Shown here: positions 1 through 9,110 of the stretch, piece after piece
How the letters are laid out: each line of letters opens with the position of its first letter
Numbering within the stretch: position 1 is the first letter of the stretch
Origin: Microglena sp. YARC
Taxonomy: Eukaryota > Chlorophyta > Chlorophyceae > Chlamydomonadales > Chlamydomonadaceae
DNA length: 64,000 nucleotides
Assembly (NCBI GenBank): GCA_022414725.1
Contig: CM039467.1
Span: 17,694,620 to 17,758,619 of the forward strand
Reading direction: 5' to 3'
The notes under the pieces: generated by a model
Database searches by the model: none
Seen by the model: only the letters and a program-made list of their open reading frames with translations
What the model was told of the DNA's origin: nothing
Program-made: the position numbers and the translations under genes

Positions 1-375
1 TGTGCTGCTTCAACTCCGCATTAGTTGCGAAACTCTTCACGCAATGGTGACACGGGAATGGTTTGACCTCCAAATGACGAACCATGTGGGCTTTTTACAT
101 TCCTTGCATTGCAGTGGGTTAGCATTGTGCGTCAGCATGTGCTTCTTTAAGTCAGGAGCAGTCTGGAAGATCTCTGAGCATTCACCACACGGATGACATT
201 TATGCCGGGTCAATGAGTTCTTTTGTACGAACCCTTTCTTGCACGTATCACAAGACCAATGACGCTCTCCCGTATGGGACATCACATGTCTTCGAAGTGT
301 AAATTCAGTCTTATACAGCTTATTGCACTGATTGCAAAGGAAACCAGATACTTGCTCCATTGACTTTGTTGACAT
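1..375 (-). pseudogene. C2H2 zinc-finger protein, frameshifted, cut by window edge
   Basis: The reading frame from 375 encodes at least three C2H2 fingers: C-x2-C-x12-H-x3-H near residues 14-34, a second near 42-58, and a third sharing the CHPCGEC stretch near 60-83. A fourth finger starts (LQCKECKK) and then the frame ends at a stop after RVTIA. Another frame over bases 1-70 encodes PFPCHHCVKSFATNAELKQH, a good finger, so homology continues across a frameshift to the window edge. Such proteins bind DNA or RNA; the target here is unknown. It could be viral or host. The finger assignment is secure and the broken state is read directly. Confidence 0.75.
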
Positions 376-520
376 TGTTCAGACCTTAAACTGATTTTCA
401 ATTTGATACAACAGACCTTTAACTGATTTTAATTGGGTGTAACGGACCTTTAACTGATTTGATATGAGAGATAGTGAGCCTTAACTGATTTCATTTTTAT
501 ATGGCAGGGGAGGTCTCAAC
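376..520. repeat. Degenerate short tandem repeat around TTTAACTGATTT
   Basis: Four spaced copies of a word like ACCTTTAACTGATTT lie between the zinc-finger start and the PAQR gene, and related copies recur at about 1440-1500 upstream of the PAQR start. Their position just upstream of gene starts suggests a regulatory role, but this is inference. Confidence 0.5.
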
Positions 521-551
521 GGGTTACGACTAATTACAATTAAGAATCATA

Positions 552-1433
552 CTACAAAGTTATAGTCCCACACGCTTCATGATCTACCATGCAACTACTT
601 GGACTCTCTCGGAATCTCAAATAGACACTACGCAGAAAGAGACATTCCATAGCAAGCGCTAAAAGTGCCAAAACATGCAGGATTTGGTGAGATCGGCCAA
701 GCAAGTCAAAACGCACAGGAAATCTGCATTCTGGCCAATGGGTGGTATACACATAACCACCCAACACCACCAGCAGAGGAACAATAAACATTGCGCTTAC
801 TGCAATAGTGAACGTATCGTCCAATACATCTTGGATGCCTTGATAAACAATGGGAATGCAATAGACAAACACGATTGTCGCTATGAACAGAGTGTGGGTT
901 TTCCGGTCAACAGGTTGGCCTGGAGCCAATTGCCTTGTCTTTATAATAGCAGAACATGATACAGCTATAGCGACACCTGTAAGAAAGCCAGGTTAACCAT
1001 GCAGGCATAACGAAAGAGAGTATGTAAGAAAACATGACGCTACAAAGATGAACATGATATCAAGCTTACGCCAGTGGTTGTAAACGTCTTCAGATATTGG
1101 CATGAACAAATGGTAGCCTACAGAAAAAGGTACATGCACAAACACGGATAAAAACATAGCAACAAACGGCGCAATGTCACCGTTATCAGGAGACAACTCC
1201 ACCAAACAATACACCATGAACGCAAGAGAAAATGCACTAATTGCAATCATAGTCCATGCATTAATCGTTTCATTATGCCACATGAACAAACTTCGGAGAC
1301 ACGATCTATAGTCTCCACCTGCCCGATAACCACCTTTCATCAGTGGGAACCGTAGCCATTCCGATACATCCACATCCTTTAACCCTAGTTTCAACTCAGC
1401 AGCATCAGCATGGGATATTGTTACACTTGACAT
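552..1433 (-). pseudogene. PAQR / hemolysin III-like membrane protein with one in-frame TAA
   Basis: The first part (993-1433) has the PAQR N-terminal signature: GYRAGGDYRSCLRSLFMWHN then ETINAW, several hydrophobic helices, and a VPFSVGYHLF segment matching the S-x3-H motif. The second part (552-929) carries the family's C-terminal motif with FDLLGRSHQILH. Both parts are in the same frame, separated by a TAA at 993-995 and about 20 readable codons. PAQR proteins are seven-helix membrane proteins related to adiponectin receptors and probable zinc hydrolases; the Zn-ligand-type histidines are visible. A GT...AG pair spans the stop with only 21 nt, so a tiny intron is formally possible, but a nonsense mutation is simpler. 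Confidence 0.75.
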
Positions 1434-2130
1434 ACTTTCACTGATGTTAACTGGATTTTAATTGGGATGCAGCACTATATCTCTAACTGATTTCAAATTT
1501 ATATTGTCACACTCACAATCACTCTCACAATCACTAGGAGGAAACACAGGGGGGTCTATAGACCTTGCTAAGTGATCAGACCTGATGTATATAGCAGGCA
1601 AAGGTAGGCCTCCAGGGGGTACTTTAGAGGTATAATAGGGGGTAGGCATATCACGCAGTATCATACGGGTCCGACACAGCAGTCTCATATGATTCTGCAC
1701 TGGGTTAGACATTGTAGTACTGTATTGGTACATAATCAAGACAAGAGCATTTTTCACTTTTTAATTAAGTCTCGGGGTACTTAAGGGGGGAGTGGGGGGG
1801 AGTAAGGGGTAATTAAGGGGGAATGACAGGGAGTGGGGGGGACATCCAGCGAATCACGTTCACGCCCGGAAACTGGGATGATTTTTACACGGTTTAAATG
1901 GGGCAGATTGAGAGGGAATTTCACATTCACATCAGAAGGGGGTAGAACATTTCCTTTAGGAGTTACCTTAGTCTCACGGGATGAAGTCCATTTATGTAAC
2001 AAGGCTTTTACCTCAAAAATTAGTCTGACATACGACTGCATCACAATTGTCGTTCTTATACAATACAAAATGATGAGCTGAGATGATTATAACTAATATA
2101 AGGAAGCACCAGAGAGCACAGCTGACGCAG
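1434..2130. other. Spacer without a supported gene
   Basis: About 700 bases of G-rich or C-rich low-complexity sequence, for example runs of GGGGG near 1785-1845. Two minus-strand open frames (1458-1757 and 1781-2068) have biased composition and no recognisable motif, so no gene is called. Confidence 0.4.
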
Positions 2131-2670
2131 GAGCTGTCTAGAAACTACACGCACTTCCAGGGTTTTTTGAGCCAAGGAAAGGGTGTCTATAAATCACACA
2201 AGCTCGACTAAAAAAGTTATCACTGGGGCAGAGAGATGTCTAGAAACTACACGCATTGTCAGGGTTTTTGGAACCAAGGGAAGGGGTGTCTATAAATCAC
2301 ACAAGCTCGACTAAAAAAGTTATTACTGGGGCAGGGAGATGTCTAGAAACTACACGCACTGCCAGGGTTTTTGGAGCCAAGGGAAGGGTGTCTATATATC
2401 ACACAAGCTCGACTAAAAAGGTTATTACTGGGGCAGGGAGATGTCTAGAAACTACACGCACTGCCAGGGTTTTTGGAGCCAAGGGAAGGGGTGTCTATAA
2501 ATCACACAAGCTCGACTAAAAAAGTTATCACTGGGGCAGGGAGCTGTCTAGAAACTACACACACTACCAGGGTTTTTGGAGCCAAGGGAAGGATGTCTAT
2601 ATCACACAAGCTCGACTAAAAAAGTTATTACTTGGGCAGGGAGATGTCTAGAAACTACACGCACTAGACA
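2131..2670. repeat. Tandem repeat, about 102-bp unit, a little over five copies
   Basis: The word TCTAGAAACTACACGCA recurs at about 2137, 2239, 2342, 2444, 2547 and 2647, spacing 100-103 bases. Each unit also contains a GTTTTTGGAGCCAAGG block and an ACACAAGCTCGACTAAAAAA block. The open frames across the array follow from the repeat and are not genes. The unit is not seen elsewhere in the window. Confidence 0.9.
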
Positions 2671-2779
2671 AAAAGGGGGATAAGATGAGACAGCTCCCTG
2701 CCTACTACTACAATAAATTGGGCGGAAACTAATCTGTAGAATTCATTACAAATCCGGTTGCTATTATTCAGCGACGGGA

Positions 2780-2900
2780 GAGCGGTAAGTATCAAGCGTC
2801 CAATCAGCGGCGGAAGGGAATGCGTTGACCACCGGGTAGCAAAGTCACACCAGCGCTCCATATATAGATGCACGCCTGCAGAGCAACACAAGTAAAGGAG
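2780..2900 (+). promoter_or_regulatory. Possible eukaryotic promoter: CCAAT box and TATA box
   Basis: A CCAATCAGCGG element lies near 2800 and a CATATATAG element near 2860, about 60 bases apart, in a GC-richer patch between two repeat arrays. The arrangement resembles a polymerase II promoter reading rightward, but no convincing reading frame follows. It may belong to host DNA or a decayed transposon. Confidence 0.25.
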
Positions 2901-3043
2901 TTGTGAGATAGATGTTTTTGTTTTTGGATTATTATAAGGCAATTCCAGAAAGGGACGGGAGGGGGTAAGAGAGAAACATGGATGGATAAAAAACAATAAA
3001 GGTGGTGAATGGGGGGTAAAAGATGCAAAGATAAAAAGAAATC

Positions 3044-3505
3044 AGAACAATGTTTTGAAAATCCAAAAGTAAATTGAGTTTCAGAATCCAATATAGTTTC
3101 TAATTTGCATGATGTTTTCCTTTAACCCCTCTGGAATGGTACAGTATTACACAAGATATCAGAACAATGTTTTGGAATCTGTAAGTAAATTGAGTTTCAG
3201 AATCCAATATAGTTTATAATTTGCATGATGTTTTCCTTTAACCCCTCTGGAATGGTACAGTATTACACAAGATATCAGAACAATGTTTTGAAATCTGTAA
3301 GTCAATTGAGTTTCAGAATCCAATATAGTTTCTAATTTGCATGATGTTTTCCTTTAACCCCTCTGGAATGGTACAGTATTACACAAGATATCAGAACAAT
3401 GTTTTGAAAATCCAAAAGTAAAATGTGTTTCAGAATCCCATATAGTTTCTAATTTCCATAATGTTTTCCTTTCACCCCTCTGGAATGGTACAGTATTACA
3501 CAAGA
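3044..3505. repeat. Four tandem copies of the ~117-bp dispersed repeat
   Basis: AGAACAATGTTTTG occurs at 3044, 3161, 3277 and 3393, spacing 116-117. Each unit runs through a GAATCCAATATAGTTTCTAA block, a CCTTTAACCCCTCTGGAATG block and a GGTACAGTATTACACAAGA end. The same family appears at about 48590, 49940, 51480, 52895, 57760 and 59630, sometimes inverted. Confidence 0.9.
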
Positions 3506-3580
3506 CGGGACTGGACATTCACGAATCTATGCAGAAAAAATACAGACAAAAAGGCTTACCTTAGCGGTGGTAGGGAGACA

Positions 3581-5134
3581 TCATAATCGACGGCGCTTGA
3601 TAGGAGGGGAGGTAGCAATGGGGGAAGCAACACGGTAGGCGGCAACGCGGGCAGCAGCAACGGCGGGGTATGCTGCAGAAAAAGCAATAGCAGCAGCTCT
3701 CACAGCGGACACAGAGTCTGCACCGCAAGCCATAGCGGAGTCACAGGCATTCCTGATGAAGATATACTCTTCGCCGGTCAATGTCCAGGGAGTTGGTCTG
3801 GCGCTTGCAGCTGCATACTCTCGGAGACCAGGGGGGAAGGTAGAGTCCCTAACAGTAACACATCGGGGGGAGACGGGGGTGAACGCGGAAGTTGCACTGC
3901 TTCCAACAGCAGGGGTGTCTTCAACTATCTCACCTGACTCCGTGGAAGGGTCAGAGGATGGATGAAGGGACGGGCCGGCGGCAAGGGAGGCGAGGGCGTC
4001 AACAGCAAGGGCATCAGCAGCAGTGACGCTAGAGGCAGGGCGTTGAGGTGTAGACGGAGCACAGACGTAGGAGGTGAGGTGAAGAGGGGTGATGGGGATA
4101 AGGTCGTCAGAAGCGGTGGAGAGAGGGGCAGGGGCAGGGACAGGGACGTCAGAGGCGGTGGAGAGAGGGGCAGGGGCAGGGACGTCAGAGGCGGTGGAGA
4201 GAGGGGTAGACGGTCCAGCATAAGCATAAGACATGATAACAGCCTCAAGGTTGGCAGCTGCAGAAACCTCAGCAGCAATAGCTGCTTCATAAACGGCACC
4301 AGCAGCAACAGCATCTCTCTCAGCAGAACATGCAGCCTCGTCAGCGGCAGCAACATCAGCCTCAGCTAAGGTGACAGGGTAGGCTTCCAGGAACAGCACA
4401 GAAGTATCCAGGGACTCTCTGCCAAGGTAAGGTTGCCATGAAGCAAGAACTTCAGCCCTCAACAGGTCCTTCTGGACAGGGATGGCCCTCTTCTTGGTGT
4501 ACCACTTAAAATCAGCAGTCAGCTCATCACCTTCCTCGATGTCTGATAAAGCAACCAGACATGGTGCTCCAGCAAGATGCATCCAGTCAATCTCCGCATT
4601 GGGGGTCGAGCACTTGTTAACCCATTGGGTGGGGCATGCAGATGTGGAAACACAACATACCATCCTGGAGTCCGATCCAGCATCCAGTGACATATGTCTG
4701 CATTAGTCAGACTGCTCGTATCCTCCAGGGACGATCATGCCCTGGATAGGGCCGATACAATCGCCCTTTGCGAAGTCACGGGACGCAAAGCATGCTCGAT
4801 GGCCTCTGCGAATGGACAGGCCCGAATACACTGCGAGGGGGGGAGCTGCGTACAAGGCTCTGGCCATCGACATGAGTTCCTCATGAGAGAAGAGGGCAGA
4901 CACATAAACGTTTTTGAGTTTGATGAAATTGCCTGCTTTGCAAGCACAGTAATCTCGCTGATGAGATGGGTGGGGGGGGATGCGAAAGTAAGATGAAGTG
5001 CGCAGAGCTCCAAAGAGGAAGGGAGATGCGATGTAAGTAAGATGCGGAATGGGTACACAGAGCTCCGAAGAGGAAGGAGGTGCGATGTGAGTTCGAGGAG
5101 CAAGAAGAGTACTAGGGAGCAATGAGAAAGACAA
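3581..5134 (-). pseudogene. SET-domain protein with alanine-rich tail, one in-frame TAA
   Basis: The upstream part ends with a SET N-terminal half: RGHRACFASRDFAKGDCIGP fits the G-x-G-x-x-A-x-x-x-I-x-x-G pattern. After a TAA at 4703-4705 in the same frame, the downstream part begins with the SET C-terminal half: NKCSTPNAEIDW, then DIEEGDELTADFKW. SET domains methylate protein lysines. The remaining ~270 residues are alanine-rich, include three STASDVPAPAPL-like repeats coded by a minisatellite at about 4100-4215, and end in PPIKRRRL, a nuclear-localisation-like tail. GC content is clearly above that of the viral genes. The start is uncertain: a possible splice acceptor (CATCTCATCAG) precedes the SET part near 4960, so upstream exons are possible. 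Host or transposon origin is likely. Confidence 0.6.
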
Positions 5135-5352
5135 GGAATACTAAGTAAATAAGAATTAGCTAAGAGAAAGAGGAAAACAATGAACACATCATGGAGGTCG
5201 ATGGATATATACTGCGATATATCAGTGTTAGCTGGCTTTTCGGTTATGGCTTGGTTTCATGATCGCTCTTTCCTCTGTCGACCCGGCATCCGATCAGGGG
5301 TCTGGAGATTGCGGATTTTCCAGCTCTGTCCGAAATCACTTTGTTCACTATC

Positions 5353-5843
5353 ATGGCTCTCGAAATAGCTATCCAAGGAGATACCAATAGGGAGTACGGA
5401 GTGTTCAAGAAATTCAATGGGGCGACCGACTGCCTGGGCATCATTGTCTGCGATAATACATTCTATCTGGTTGTGAGACTGTTCCTCGATTTTACTTCCA
5501 TTCGAGGGCCTTATGCGACCATCCTAGAGAGTGATGACCCCACCAGATCAGTGGTGGGGGTGATGGTCTCCCAGTTCCCCAGGAGAAATGTGGCCATCGG
5601 ATTGGCCAGCCAGGGGGGAACTGACTGCATACAGATTATTGTATACATTGGTAAGTGTGTGATCTTCCTTTTCAGTCCAGCAGTCATCAATACATCTACA
5701 CACACTCACGCTCTCTATCACATGCTTTCACAGAGGCTAAGGACAAAGAGACGCAGCCTACACAAGATGACACTTCTGTAGCAGACAAGTTTGATGCAAT
5801 GCCTGAGAGGGTCATCACCACCAGGAAGTATATCAACAAGTAA
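5353..5843 (+). CDS. Unknown protein, spliced (intron about 5652-5732)
   Basis: An open frame with an ATG at 5353 runs to IIVYI and meets GTAAGTGTG at 5652. An acceptor of the form TTTCACAG lies near 5732. Removing this interval joins the frame to EAKDKETQPTQDD and ends at the TAA of 5841-5843. A consensus donor, a pyrimidine-rich acceptor and a phase-compatible join make a spliceosomal intron likely. The protein (about 135 residues) contains two similar segments (TDCLGIIVCDN and TDCIQIIVYI), suggesting an internal duplication; no family is recognised. Introns are unusual for giant virus genes, so this may be host or transposon DNA. Upstream exons before 5353 are possible. Confidence 0.45.
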
Positions 5844-6052
5844 GGGACATCCAAGTAAGTTTATGGCAGGCAGTTTCACATACATACTCTTATAAAAAAG
5901 GATAGTGTGGTATGTTTTATCTTAGACACATGTAACATGGGACAGAAAAACACACCGGTTTCAATAGCTATCAAAAGGACAGTCGTCACGCAGTTCCAAC
6001 AATGCCAACAGATTCTACTGCAGTTCACAGCCCTATGCAAGCTACAAGTCAA

Positions 6053-8554
6053 TTAGTGGCTGGGAAGGGGTTCACGCAACTCACGAATCAGGGACTCCAA
6101 AATGTCACAACGAGACAGGGAAACATCCACACACTTGTTCAGATAGCCGATGGTGCCTATGATAGTGAGATGCGCCTTTGCGCGGGTTATAGCGGTATAC
6201 AACAAATTCTTGTTCAGCATTATATAAGGAGGCTTGAACAATACAAGCAAAACACTGGCATACTCGTCACCCTGGGATTTATGGATCGTTATGCAATAAC
6301 CATAACGCACATGGTCAACTTTCATAATGATTTTGCTTTTCAAATCATCCAACTTCTCTATCTGAACACAGCCACCATCTTTATACTCACGAAAGGTGGC
6401 AAATTCACCATTCAACACGGAAGCATCAATATCAACACTGCCGTCATCATTCTTTGCATACTGATTCTCAACACACATAATCTCCTCACCACTCTCAAAC
6501 ATTGGGTCACTAGTATCATACTCATCCAAGTGGATGTCAGCATTCAACAGACGGACAACACTGTTATTAGGGGCCAAGATCTTTGATTTGCATTTGTTCT
6601 TGTTAGCCCAGTAAAAGTCCAACACATGCTGATGCACCTCGGCTTCGTCAGTGGCGTGGATGAACTTGATAGACGCGTTATTCAAATCACCAACAGTCAA
6701 ATGCTCACCATCGTTAACCTTCTTAGCCACCAAGGGGATGTGACTACCAGGACCCTGGCGATACAACTTAGTCATCTGGACATGGGGAACAAAACCAGAC
6801 CTTATCAGAGATCCCAACAAATCACCACACTTCACACTGGGTAGCTGCTTATTGTCACCTATCAACACAATCATACAAGCAGGGGGACACGCCTTTATGA
6901 AACTGTAGAACAGCTCAATGTCCATCATAGACACCTCATCCAATATGAACTGAGAAGCAGTCAGAGGGGTCTTCTCATTCTTCAGGAACTTGAAACCGTG
7001 GCCGTCAAACGAAGAAGACAAAAGACGGTGGATCGTCATGGCTTTCCGACCCATCTTAATAGCACTCTTGCCAGTAGGGGAGGCCATCTCATAGGCAATA
7101 TCTTCTGCATTAGCTATGTATTCTATACATCTAATAACCGATGTTTTTCCCGTTTATCAGCATGAATAGCGGTGCTCTCGCTTGTTTTATGTCTTGGTGA
7201 CTCCTTGTGTACTCCCTTAGAACTATCGGTCCTGACAGTACTATGTCAGCTTCCTGTTGACTGCGTCATCGGTTCTTCTGACACGCGCTGTCTAGCCTAT
7301 ACCCTGATCAGGTTCCAGGCTACCGCCCTCCTTCCTCCACTGGTGCCCCTTAATGGGTCTCCTGTGCTTGTAACTTATTCTCGTCTCCGCATTTATAGAT
7401 TGGCGTGCTGCTCACACAAAGTCCACTCTCCGGAGTGTTATCCAAGCTGATACCGTTCCAGGCAAACCAGTCAAGACGAAGATGCCGGAAGTGGACACGA
7501 ACGCGTTCTGCACAGCAGTCCGCTGCTTCTTATTCAGAGTGATGGAGTTCTCCACCTGGAAAACATCTATATAGTCGTCCACACTGAAACTCAAACTGTT
7601 TGCATCGCTATGGTAAGCATTCACACGATCATTTACATGGATTGCAATAGCCTTCTCGCGGTAATACATCCATTTGAACATGGCTTTACCCTCATATATG
7701 TAATAAGAGTCATTGACTTTCAACTCCTTCAGGATGTCATCATATGTAAACACGAGCTTACACTCGGGCAAAAGCTTTTGGCTCATCAGGTCAATGTTCT
7801 CGGCCAACAATGACATAGGACAACAGGTATTGCCCTGGCTCATGGTATAGTACAGGGCGTTGCTTATCACACCATTCAGGTGACAGTGCTGATCCACGCT
7901 ATATGCCTCGCCGAACATATATATGGCTAAAAATGACTTGCTGCACTCACTATTACAATTCGCCAGAGACAGGTACTTATAGGGGTCCTGGCGGAATTTC
8001 TCATAAGAGTACTCGGGAGTGTCGACTATCTTCTTAATACACCTGATGATGATGTAGTCCTCAACAGGGACCAACTTCTTCTTATACAGTATATCAGTCT
8101 TCAAAGTACACACGTCATTCATCCGCGCGAACAATCGTTTGTACTCACAAATAATATCATCTATCAAAGCAGTGTCATATCGGATAGCAGACAAGGCATT
8201 CAGAATGCAAGAAAACCAACTGGTGACCTTGGTCATAGTCTTTATACAAGGATGGAGACTGGCAGGGCAGAGGGTGCGGAGGTATTTGCTAAAGTCTTTA
8301 GTGAAGTCAGGACACACGAAACGGGTAGTGTCCACGGAAATGTTCTGAATTGTATTAGAACCTTCAGCACAGGAAAAAGACACATGCATGCCCTTGAAAA
8401 AGACACGTTTCTTTCGTGACGCAGATTCAGACAGTTGCAGACGGGGAGGGAACAGTTGCCTATCATTGTCATAGTACAAGTTCTTTTTGCCACTCACAGT
8501 TAAAGCATAGCGAGTAGTCGTCTCAACAACAGTTGTTATGATACCTTTCATCAT
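6053..8554 (-). pseudogene. RecD/Pif1-like SF1 DNA helicase, interrupted by a MITE-like insertion
   Basis: The N-terminal ~365 residues (from 8554) end in the Q-motif region NKKQRTAVQNAF and the start of Walker A (GLPGT). The C-terminal part resumes with GKTS and carries motif Ia (SPTGKSA with AMTIHRLL), Walker B (FILDEVSMMD), motif III (IGDNKQLPSV), HKSQGDEY and YTAITRAK. These are diagnostic of RecD-type 5'-3' helicases used in viral replication or repair. A 298-bp insert with stops in this frame splits the P-loop exactly between T and G of the motif. The frame is otherwise open on both sides, so the insertion seems recent. Without removal of the insert no ATPase can be made. Confidence 0.9.
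7155..7452. mobile_element. MITE-like insertion, 298 bp, TSD AACGG
   Basis: The element begins TATCAGC and ends GCTGATA; 13 of the first 16 positions match as terminal inverted repeats. The flanks 7150-7154 and 7453-7457 are identical (CCGTT, AACGG on the helicase strand). Removing the element and one copy restores the helicase frame and P-loop exactly. It carries no transposase. A 92-codon open frame on the plus strand has no recognisable features. GC content is higher than in the flanking gene. Confidence 0.8.
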
Positions 8555-8652
8555 ACTGACAATAATAAACTAGGATATTCACCATTATATCATTTTTTTA
8601 CATGACATATAAGGATTTTTCATACAATTTATGTAATAAAAAAACATCAGAG

Positions 8653-9093
8653 ATGGCAACAATAGAGCCGGGAATGTGGTTGCAACAGGATTGCATTAAC
8701 TCATGGGGTATTCGATTTGAACATGATGGGATAGTGGTGGATGTAGGAGAGCCACGCATCGCGGTGATGCACTTTGCGTGGTCCAAGGATAAAGGTCTTC
8801 CGGTCATCAGAAAGACCACACTCAAGGAATTCATGGCCATGGGAAAAAACACTAGGGTTGTGACATCTGAGTCAGCGTTCCACCCTGATATTGTTGTCAG
8901 CAGAGCGTATTCACAACAGGAAAGGGCAGACTATCATTTATTATGAAGAAACTGTCAACACTTTGGGAGCTGGTGCTACAGGGGGTCAGAGTTTTCAAGG
9001 GGGGTATTCAATATGAGCGCAGTTGGTGCAGGACTTGGTGTAGCCATCAGTGTAGTATGCATTGCAGGAATGGCAGTGACACGGAGGGCTTAA
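8653..9093 (+). pseudogene. LRAT/PLAAT-like acyltransferase with one in-frame TGA
   Basis: The protein starting MATIEPGMW has the LRAT fold order: a GIRFEHDGIVVDVG segment, an MHF histidine, SRAYSQQERADYHLL, and after an in-frame TGA (8944-8946) the catalytic-cysteine motif RNCQHFGSWCYRG, then a hydrophobic C-terminal segment (VGAGLGVAISVVCIAGMAV) as in membrane-anchored PLAAT phospholipase/acyltransferases. The family uses H, H and C; the first His of the usual H-x-G-I motif appears to be Trp here (SWGIRF), so activity is doubtful even apart from the stop. The ATG at 8653 is preferred over that at 8602 because family similarity begins there. The stop falls directly before the active-site Cys. 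Confidence 0.7.
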
Positions 9094-9110
9094 AGCGTAC
9101 GTTTGCCTGG

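Noticed and set aside
2131..2670. CRISPR array
   Set aside because: The whole ~102-bp unit is repeated without unique spacers, and the context is eukaryotic/viral.
3925..4369. Open frames antisense and shifted to the SET gene's alanine-rich tail
   Set aside because: They mirror the GC-rich minisatellite; the chosen frame is supported by the SET motifs upstream and a natural C-terminus.
7172..7450. A 92-codon plus-strand gene inside the MITE-like element
   Set aside because: No motif, no promoter, and it simply spans an element with few stops by chance.
7155..7452. Intein, group I intron or spliceosomal intron in the helicase
   Set aside because: The insert has stops in the helicase frame, so it is not an intein. 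The exon does not end in U at a usable junction, no AG lies at the 3' end, and TIR plus TSD fit a MITE. RNA data are still worth having.
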